From assembly GCA_947472635.1 (NCBI GenBank), contig CANJDY010000139.1:1-7426 (forward strand): DNA of 7,426 nt, given 5' to 3'. Source of the DNA: Chitinophagaceae bacterium (GTDB taxonomy: Bacteria; Bacteroidota; Bacteroidia; Chitinophagales; Chitinophagaceae). Both the position numbers and the translations under genes were made by a program. The first letter of the stretch is position 1, and every line of letters begins with the position of its first letter. Below the pieces are notes generated by a model, which saw nothing but the letters and a program-made list of their open reading frames with translations, made no database searches and was not told where the DNA came from. Shown here piece by piece: positions 1-5,879 of this stretch.

Positions 1-228
1 AACGTTTGGTTTGCAAATTGGGCAAAAACCTACGTTTTGTTTTGATATTCGAATGCGATACTTTGTTACCCGTAATTGGCCTCTTACCTGTAACTTGACA
101 TACTCTAGCCATATACTAATTTTTTGGACGGCGAAGGTAACAAAAGATTTTGGATTTGAACTAAGGTTTTTCTTTTTTTTTTCATTTTCATTAGTCGAAC
201 GACTGAGACCAACAAGAAAAGTTAGCAT
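1..228 (-). other. Open frame running off the left edge; possible partial gene, unrecognised
   Basis: On the minus strand one frame stays open from just after a TGA near position 280 to the window edge, about 92 codons. The first ATG in it is at 228-226. From that ATG the visible part is about 76 residues. It has a short hydrophobic start (MLTFLVGL), a lysine-rich stretch encoded by an A10 run (plus-strand T10 at 173-182), and near the edge a CxxC in the peptide VGFCPICKP. It lies on the same strand as the transporter gene and starts 57 bases after that gene's stop. I recognise no family. Against a real gene are the poly-A tract, the weak repeats inside it, and the fact that a plus-strand frame (11-283) is open over the same bases. 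It could equally be non-coding DNA that happens to lack stops. Confidence 0.22.
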
Positions 229-284
229 TTTAGCCACGTTATTGCCGACTTTCTGCCGATTAGGACTGCTATCAAATCAATAAA

Positions 285-1187
285 TCAACCATTTTTTACC
301 ACTGCGATCGGGTAATTTTTCCGGTTCGCTAACCATACCCTGCCAGTTTGAAGTACCACCGACAATAAAATAAGTACTAATCCCAGATAAAAATGAACAT
401 CCAATAACTGATTTTCCCTAAAAACTATAAAAGCCAGTATAATTCCATATACTGGCTCCATATTGTAGGCAATATTGGCTGTAAATGGCGAAATTTTCTT
501 CAACGCGTTTAACTGGAGATCAAAACACAGCACCGTGCAAATACCTGCCAGCACCAGCAACCATACCCAATCTGAAGCAGTTGGTAGATAATAGAAGGCG
601 GGAAACCTCATCAGATAAAAAGGAATTAAGAGAGTTACTGCTAGCAACCCACCTCCCAATTCGTACAACGTTAATGTAGTAGGGCTATAGCGAATCAATA
701 ATTTCTTATTAAAAATGGGGAAAAGCGAACTCCCTAGTGCTGAGATAATCCCAAAAATTATTCCTGTTTTATATTGCGGATGAAAATCAAAAATGATTCC
801 TATTCCAACAATGGATACCAGGCTAAGAAGAATATCAATCAATACAACCTTCCTTTTAAAAAGGAGGGGCTCAAAAAAAGCAGTAAAGAATCCAGAGGCA
901 GAAAGGCAAACTACTGCGATGGAAGCATTGCCATACTTTATACTGCCGTAAAAAGTTACCCAATGGATGGCTACAAGTAAACCTACTGCAAATATTTTCA
1001 AGACGTCTGGAAAGGGAACGAGCTGCAATGATTTTTTTAAATAAAGTATCATCCCCAGTATAACCACGGTAATCAATAACCGATACCAAACCAGTAGCCC
1101 TTCATTAAGGCCGATGAGTTTTCCCAGTATGGCAGTAAACCCGGCTAAAAATACAGCAATATGCAGTTGAATAAAAGCTTTTCGCAT
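285..1187 (-). CDS. DMT-superfamily transporter with two EamA domains
   Basis: This is an inner-membrane permease of the drug/metabolite transporter superfamily (EamA family), about 300 residues, the usual length for the 10-helix type. Hydrophobic segments can be placed at roughly residues 6-22, 31-49, 62-80, 88-110, 115-133, 142-160, 172-192, 207-225, 235-256 and 264-284. They form two repeated halves (about 5-135 and 142-284). An EPVYG motif at 244-248 in helix 9 matches the conserved glutamate-proline of EamA second repeats, and EPLLF at 106-110 is its counterpart in the first half. I place the start at the ATG at 1187-1185. An in-frame TTG nine bases upstream (1196-1194) adds only three residues and forms the end of a -7 promoter match, so it is probably not translated. 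Family members export amino acids, metabolites or drugs; the substrate cannot be read from sequence. The gene is divergent from the DUF2723 gene. The family is near certain, the substrate unknown. Confidence 0.93.
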   Translation of the reverse strand: MRKAFIQLHIAVFLAGFTAILGKLIGLNEGLLVWYRLLITVVILGMILYLKKSLQLVPFPDVLKIFAVGLLVAIHWVTFYGSIKYGNASIAVVCLSASGFFTAFFEPLLFKRKVVLIDILLSLVSIVGIGIIFDFHPQYKTGIIFGIISALGSSLFPIFNKKLLIRYSPTTLTLYELGGGLLAVTLLIPFYLMRFPAFYYLPTASDWVWLLVLAGICTVLCFDLQLNALKKISPFTANIAYNMEPVYGIILAFIVFRENQLLDVHFYLGLVLILLSVVLQTGRVWLANRKNYPIAVVKNG

Positions 1188-1193
1188 GGCACG

Positions 1194-1201
1194 CAAAGAT
1201 A
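1194..1201 (-). promoter_or_regulatory. Bacteroidota -7 promoter element for the EamA transporter
   Basis: Read on the minus strand, the bases are TATCTTTG, an exact match to the Bacteroidota -7 consensus TAnnTTTG. The element ends only six bases before the ATG at 1187, so transcription starting a few bases downstream would give an almost leaderless mRNA. No TTG (-33 element) is found at the usual 17-23 base spacing further upstream, which lowers confidence. Confidence 0.4.
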
Positions 1202-1372
1202 GGCTATGGGGCGTACCTTTTGGCCTTGCGATACAATAGGATGCCTTTTTCTATTCAACCCCCACATTATAAATTGCAAATCCGCAACCGCTGAATGGTA
1301 ATCAATGAAAATTAATCAGTACAAAATAATCATAAAAAAACATAAACTAATGGGTGCAACCCTCAAACTAAT

Positions 1373-1380
1373 TATATTTG
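1373..1380 (+). promoter_or_regulatory. Bacteroidota -7 promoter element for the DUF2723 gene
   Basis: The bases TATATTTG match the TAnnTTTG consensus exactly and lie 22 bases upstream of the ATG at 1403, which predicts a 5' leader of about 15-20 bases. The upstream stretch near 1351-1356 (TGGGTG) sits where a TTG -33 element would be expected but is not a clean match. Confidence 0.5.
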
Positions 1381-1402
1381 CCCACATATAACTTACAACT
1401 TT

Positions 1403-4400
1403 ATGAATTTTAAAAGAATCAACAACATTACCGGCTGGGCCATTTGTCTCATTGCCTGCACTGTTTATATCATGACAATGGAAGCCACCGGCAGTTTCTG
1501 GGACTGTGGAGAATTTGCTTCTAGTGCCTACAAATTACAAGTGCCTCATCCACCAGGAGCGCCGCTTTTTGTGTTGCTAGGCCGCTTATTCATGGTCCCT
1601 TTTGATCCTCAGCATGCTGCTACCGGCATTAACCTAATGAGTGCTCTATCTAGTGGATTTACCATTCTTTTTTTATTCTGGAGCATTACCCATTTTGCAA
1701 AAAAAATGGTAAGAAATAACAATGAAGCATTTACTGGGCAACAAATATTTGCTATTATGGCTGCTGGTTCTGTCGGAGCACTAGCCTACACTTTTTCAGA
1801 TTCATTTTGGTACAGTGCTGTGGAAGGTGAAGTGTATGCATTGTCCTCCTTCTTCACCGCAATCGTATTTTGGGCAATGCTCAAATGGGAAGATTCGGTA
1901 ACTGAAGAGCAAAAAATAGGCATTACGGGGCATTTTACCAGCGCCGACAGATGGTTGATCCTTATATTTTACCTAATGGGATTGTCAATTGGTGTGCATT
2001 TATTAAACCTATTGACCATTCCTGCTATGGTGCTGATTTATTATTTCAAACGCTACAAAGTCACGAATGCAGGGGGAGTAATGGCATTTTTAATAGGGTG
2101 TATTTTAACCGGGTTTATACAAAAAGCAGTTATCCAATGGACAATTAAAGGAGCCGGCAATTTCGATATTTTATTTGTGAATGATTTTGGTATGCCTTTC
2201 TTTAGTGGCTTCGCTTTTTTCTTTGTGCTCATTGGATTGTTGCTATTTTTTGGATTGCGCATTGCCGTCAAAAACAACTGGAATTTCCTGAGACTGGGTT
2301 TGTGGAGTTTTGCGTTTATGCTGCTGGGTTATTCTACCTATTTTACCACGCTCATTCGCTCCAATGCTGATCCGGTAGTGGATATGTTTAATGTAGATAA
2401 CCCTGTTAACTTGGTAGGGTACCTTGGTCGTGAGCAATATGGTGACTGGCCTATTTTGAAGGGACAGGATTTTACAGCTAGTCCGGTTGAGCAAACCGTA
2501 ATAGAAACTTATATCAAAGGAAAGAACCAATATGTGAAGAATGGCCGCAAGATGGAAACCACCTATGCAGATGAAGATCAGCATATTTTTCCACGTATGT
2601 GGGATCAAAGCAATGACCAAGGGCATGCAGATTACTATGCAAGTTTTGCGGAAATTGGAAAAGACCCCAAAACAGGGGAATGGCTGGGACAACCGACGAT
2701 GGGTGACAACATTAATTTCTTTGCACAATACCAGCTTGGCTGGATGTACCTGCGTTATTTTATGTGGAATTTTGCAGGCAAACAAGATGATGTTCAGGGT
2801 GTGATAATGAATAATGTGAGAGATGGAAACTGGAAAACAGGAATCGCATTCTGGGATAATGCCCGATTGGGAGACCAACAATATTTGCCAGATAGCATGA
2901 AGCAAAATAAGGCGAATAACAAATTGTTTGCCCTTCCATTAATATTGGGAATACTTGGAATTGTTTTTCATTTTAAAAGAAATAACAAAGATGCCATTGT
3001 GCTTGGATTACTGTTTTTCTTCACCGGCATTGCCATTGTGCTTTATTTAAACATGGCGGGTAACCAACCACGTGAGCGCGATTATGCATTTGTTGGTTCC
3101 TTCTATGCATTTGCAATTTGGATTGGATTGGGCGTATTATATGTCAGAGAATTGTTTTCGAAATACATAAGTGCCCCTATCGCCAATTATGCTGCAGCGG
3201 CCTTGTGTTTATTGGCCGTGCCAGTGATAATGGCCAGCCAAGAATGGGATGACCATGACCGTGGCAAAAAAGTATTGGCGAGAGATCTTGCCATCGACTA
3301 TTTGGAAAGCTGTGCACCCAATGCAATAGTCGTTTCATTTGGGGACAATGATACTTACCCACTATGGTATGCGCAGGAAGTAGAAGGAATTAGAAGGGAC
3401 ATTCGAGTAATTAACTCAAGTTTGCTAGGCACCGACTGGTACATCAACCAACTTCGGTATAAAGTTAACAAGAGTGATCCCATGGATCCAATCTGGACTG
3501 CCGCACAAATAGAGGGTGCAAAAAGAGATGTAGTATATTTTGCCCCTAGGCCTGGAGTTGACCCCGAACAATACATGGACCTCTACACAATGATGAAAGA
3601 ATATGCAGGTAGTGATGAGGCCACAAAAATTGAACTTCGGAATGGTGATACCCTCAATGTATTTCCTACCAAAAAAGTTTTTATACCGGTAGATATTAAT
3701 CTGGTGCGCAGCAATGGAACTGTAAACCCCGAAGATAGTGTGCTTTCAGAAATGAGATTTGAGATTCCAAAAAGTGCATTGTATAAAAATGATGCCGCCA
3801 TTTTAAATCTCATTGCAGCCAATAAATGGAAACGCCCCATCTACTTCACTTCCGAGTATCGCGAACTAGGCTTTGGAGCTTATTTACGGCAGGATGGACT
3901 AACCAACAGACTGGTTCCTGTTGCTAACAGTCCAGTGAATAAAAGTTGGGTGTATGATAAAATGATGAACAAATTTGTCTTTGGCAATGCCAATGTATCG
4001 GGTGTTTATTTTGATGAAGAGAACCGCAGGCACCTCAACAGTATCCGACTGGCCTATGCTCAGGCTGCAGGACACTTAGCTGAAAATGGCAAAAAAGAAG
4101 AAGCTAGAAAAATGTTGCAGAAATGTGACAAGGGGATGCTCGAAGAAAACTTTAGTTATGGCATGGTATCCCGCTACCAACAGCACGATTATATCTCTCT
4201 GCAGTTTTTAGAGGCCTGCTATAAGGCCGATGATAAAGTATTGGCTGAAAAAGTAGGTAAGATGGTAAAGAGAGATCTAGAACAACAGTTGAACTACTAT
4301 GCTCATTTAGATGAAAGGAAACAGGATCAATTTAGAAGTGATAATGAGCAAGTTGCTAATTTCCTCAGAGGTATACAGCAAATAGAAGCAATGTACAAAA

Positions 4401-4483
4401 ATCCTTTGCCAAAAGCAATAGAAGCTCCTAGTTCAATCAATAATACCCCTGCACCAAAGAGCTCAAAAAGTCCAATAAAATAA
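1403..4483 (+). CDS. DUF2723 (GT117-type) membrane protein O-glycosyltransferase
   Basis: This is a large multi-pass membrane protein of 1026 residues. The first membrane helix (about 12-28) is followed by a periplasmic-loop motif WDCGEF at 33-38, with acidic residues D34 and E37, and by HPPG at 49-52. This is the signature of DUF2723, a GT-C-fold family that includes the eukaryotic O-mannosyltransferase TMEM260 (CAZy GT117). Further hydrophobic segments lie near 80-98, 115-135, 145-160, 184-214, 224-245, 265-285, 295-316, 507-524, 530-550, 562-582 and 594-611. The remaining 400 residues are hydrophilic. They contain a conserved-looking stretch around 641-680 (SFGDNDTYPLWYAQE at 645-659) and a helical, TPR-like part at about 880-960. 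By family, the enzyme probably transfers a sugar from a polyprenyl carrier to secreted proteins; acceptor and donor are inferred, not visible. The ATG at 1403 sits 22 bases after a -7 promoter element. The gene is monocistronic, ending in a strong terminator. Confidence 0.9.
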   Translation: MNFKRINNITGWAICLIACTVYIMTMEATGSFWDCGEFASSAYKLQVPHPPGAPLFVLLGRLFMVPFDPQHAATGINLMSALSSGFTILFLFWSITHFAKKMVRNNNEAFTGQQIFAIMAAGSVGALAYTFSDSFWYSAVEGEVYALSSFFTAIVFWAMLKWEDSVTEEQKIGITGHFTSADRWLILIFYLMGLSIGVHLLNLLTIPAMVLIYYFKRYKVTNAGGVMAFLIGCILTGFIQKAVIQWTIKGAGNFDILFVNDFGMPFFSGFAFFFVLIGLLLFFGLRIAVKNNWNFLRLGLWSFAFMLLGYSTYFTTLIRSNADPVVDMFNVDNPVNLVGYLGREQYGDWPILKGQDFTASPVEQTVIETYIKGKNQYVKNGRKMETTYADEDQHIFPRMWDQSNDQGHADYYASFAEIGKDPKTGEWLGQPTMGDNINFFAQYQLGWMYLRYFMWNFAGKQDDVQGVIMNNVRDGNWKTGIAFWDNARLGDQQYLPDSMKQNKANNKLFALPLILGILGIVFHFKRNNKDAIVLGLLFFFTGIAIVLYLNMAGNQPRERDYAFVGSFYAFAIWIGLGVLYVRELFSKYISAPIANYAAAALCLLAVPVIMASQEWDDHDRGKKVLARDLAIDYLESCAPNAIVVSFGDNDTYPLWYAQEVEGIRRDIRVINSSLLGTDWYINQLRYKVNKSDPMDPIWTAAQIEGAKRDVVYFAPRPGVDPEQYMDLYTMMKEYAGSDEATKIELRNGDTLNVFPTKKVFIPVDINLVRSNGTVNPEDSVLSEMRFEIPKSALYKNDAAILNLIAANKWKRPIYFTSEYRELGFGAYLRQDGLTNRLVPVANSPVNKSWVYDKMMNKFVFGNANVSGVYFDEENRRHLNSIRLAYAQAAGHLAENGKKEEARKMLQKCDKGMLEENFSYGMVSRYQQHDYISLQFLEACYKADDKVLAEKVGKMVKRDLEQQLNYYAHLDERKQDQFRSDNEQVANFLRGIQQIEAMYKNPLPKAIEAPSSINNTPAPKSSKSPIK

Positions 4484-4504
4484 CGAATACTTTTACGAAA
4501 TAAG

Positions 4505-4538
4505 AAAATCCTTCTGCCAAAAGCGGGAGGATTTTTTT
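4505..4538 (+). terminator. Rho-independent terminator after the DUF2723 gene
   Basis: A 13-bp stem pairs 4505-4517 with 4523-4535 (two G-T wobbles, no mismatches) around a five-base loop CAAAA. Its 3' arm runs into seven consecutive T residues (4532-4538). It begins 21 bases after the DUF2723 stop codon. It separates that gene from the VWA/AAA+ unit, which has its own promoter downstream. Confidence 0.88.
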
Positions 4539-4587
4539 ATTTGAAAAACGAACCAATCTTTCCTCTAAAATGTTTATTAAATTGCAG

Positions 4588-4616
4588 TTGGTAATTAGCG
4601 GCAATTTTCAGTTTTG
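4588..4616 (+). promoter_or_regulatory. Bacteroidota-type promoter for the VWA/AAA+ unit
   Basis: A TTG at 4588-4590 (-33 element) is followed after 18 bases by CAGTTTTG at 4609-4616, which matches TAnnTTTG at all but the first fixed position. The spacing is within the usual 17-23 bases. Transcription would start near 4620-4623, beyond the first base of the upstream ATG at 4619 and about 40 bases before the ATG at 4661. This supports the later start for the VWA gene. Confidence 0.55.
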
Positions 4617-4660
4617 TAATGCGGAGGTTACCTGCCACCTACTTTTTAATCAATCAATCC

Positions 4661-5758
4661 ATGCGAGGATATAACTTTTCTACATTTGACAGTTCTCAAA
4701 ATGGGAAAACCCCTTTTGAGCAATTACTGGATCTCTTTTTGCAAATTCTTACCCACACAAGTGGGGATGTAGGAGAAGCAATGCAATGGATGAATGAGTT
4801 GGACAAACAATACAACCTTACGAAGAATGACTATGGCATGGGTGATTTTTATCAAGACCTTAAAGACAAAGGATACATTGATGAGAAAGGAGAAAATGGC
4901 GAAATAAAAATTACACCGAAAACTGAGCAAGGGATCCGAAAAAAAAGTTTGGAGGAAATATTCGGCAAACTCAAAAAAACAAAACAAGGCAATCACAATA
5001 CCTTTAAACCCGGCGGAGGTGATGAGATCAACCCAGAAACAAGACCCTATCAGTTTGGTGATACCCTCGAACAAATTGATTTCACTTCTTCCATCCGCAA
5101 TGCACAAATCAATCATGGGGTAGATAGCTTCCGGCTTCAGGAAGATGACTTGGAAATTAGGGAAACCGATTTTAAATCGCAAACCTCTACCGTGCTAATG
5201 ATTGACATCAGCCATTCAATGATTTTATATGGTGAAGATAGGATTACACCTGCCAAAAAAGTAGCGATGGCATTAAGCGAACTCATACAAACCAAGTACC
5301 CAAAAGACACTTTGGATATTGTGGTATTCGGCAATGATGCCTGGATGATAGAGGTAAAAGACCTCCCTTATTTACAAGTAGGTCCCTACCATACCAATAC
5401 AGTGGCAGGATTGGAACTTGCGATGGACCTTTTACGTAAAAGAAGAAATCCCAATAAACAAATCTTTATGATAACCGATGGAAAACCCACCTGTTTAAAA
5501 GTGGGCAACAAGTACTATAAAAACAGCTTTGGCGTAGACCGTAAAATTTTAAATCGCTGCATGAGCCTGGCTACGCAATGCAAAAAATTAAAGATCCCCA
5601 TCACCACCTTTATGATTGCTTCCGATCCTTACTTGCAAAAATTTGTACAAGAGTTCACAGAAACAAATAATGGAAAAGCCTTTTTTGCTTCGCTGGATAA
5701 ATTAGGTGCATTTATGTTCAAAGATTTTGAAAGTGGAAAGCGCAAAACAGTTTATTAA
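4661..5758 (+). CDS. VWA-domain protein, adaptor partner of the downstream AAA+ ATPase
   Basis: This is a soluble protein of 365 residues with no signal peptide or membrane segment. Residues 1-110 are helical and hydrophilic. They include a short basic region (ITPKTEQGIRKKSLEEIFGKL, about 84-104) that resembles the linker in chelatase-associated VWA proteins. Residues 176-355 form a von Willebrand factor A domain with a complete metal-ion-dependent adhesion site: DxSxS at D182, S184 and S186, a threonine at T245 or T247 (HTNT), and ITDG with D273. By analogy with ChlD, ViaA and MoxR-linked VWA proteins, it should bind Mg2+ and bridge the AAA+ ring to its target. I chose the ATG at 4661 rather than 4619 because the predicted transcription start lies past 4619, and because the 14 extra residues look unlike a protein start. 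The target is unknown. A role in metal chelation is possible, but no ChlH/CobN-like gene is in view. Confidence 0.88.
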   Translation: MRGYNFSTFDSSQNGKTPFEQLLDLFLQILTHTSGDVGEAMQWMNELDKQYNLTKNDYGMGDFYQDLKDKGYIDEKGENGEIKITPKTEQGIRKKSLEEIFGKLKKTKQGNHNTFKPGGGDEINPETRPYQFGDTLEQIDFTSSIRNAQINHGVDSFRLQEDDLEIRETDFKSQTSTVLMIDISHSMILYGEDRITPAKKVAMALSELIQTKYPKDTLDIVVFGNDAWMIEVKDLPYLQVGPYHTNTVAGLELAMDLLRKRRNPNKQIFMITDGKPTCLKVGNKYYKNSFGVDRKILNRCMSLATQCKKLKIPITTFMIASDPYLQKFVQEFTETNNGKAFFASLDKLGAFMFKDFESGKRKTVY

Positions 5759-5879
5759 TTTTCCAAAAAATAGGTAATCGCTATTGAGAAGCGCTATGTT
5801 TTTTAAATCGGCAAACTCCAAATGATACTACTATACAGTAACTAAACGCCTAAACAGCAAAATATAAAATAAGCCCATA

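Noticed and set aside
153..161. GTTCAAATC on the minus strand, resembling a tRNA T-loop
   Set aside because: The flanking bases pair at only three of five T-stem positions, and no acceptor stem, anticodon arm or CCA end fits, so there is no tRNA gene.
11..283. Plus-strand open frame of about 90 codons
   Set aside because: It starts with TTG, contains runs of Phe from the T-tract, is rich in Cys, Trp and Phe without any family pattern, and has no promoter or leader in view.
2243..2905. Minus-strand open frame of 220 codons inside the DUF2723 gene
   Set aside because: It is fully antisense to a gene with clear family motifs; the peptide is rich in His, Ile and Cys with no recognisable domain, as expected of a shadow frame.
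4724..5182. Minus-strand open frame of 152 codons inside the VWA gene
   Set aside because: It is antisense to a well-supported gene; its Phe/Ile/Val-rich content mirrors the Lys/Glu/Asn-rich codons on the real strand.
5795..5802. TATGTTTT as a -7 promoter element for the AAA+ gene
   Set aside because: The final G is missing, the only nearby TTG (5784-5786) is eight bases away rather than 17-23, and it lies about 80 bases from the start codon.
5779..5804. Small hairpin with a T-run between the VWA and AAA+ genes, as a possible terminator
   Set aside because: The stem is only 4 bp (CGCT/AGCG) with a seven-base loop, and the T-run is separated from the stem by five bases; too weak to claim a terminator or to split the unit.
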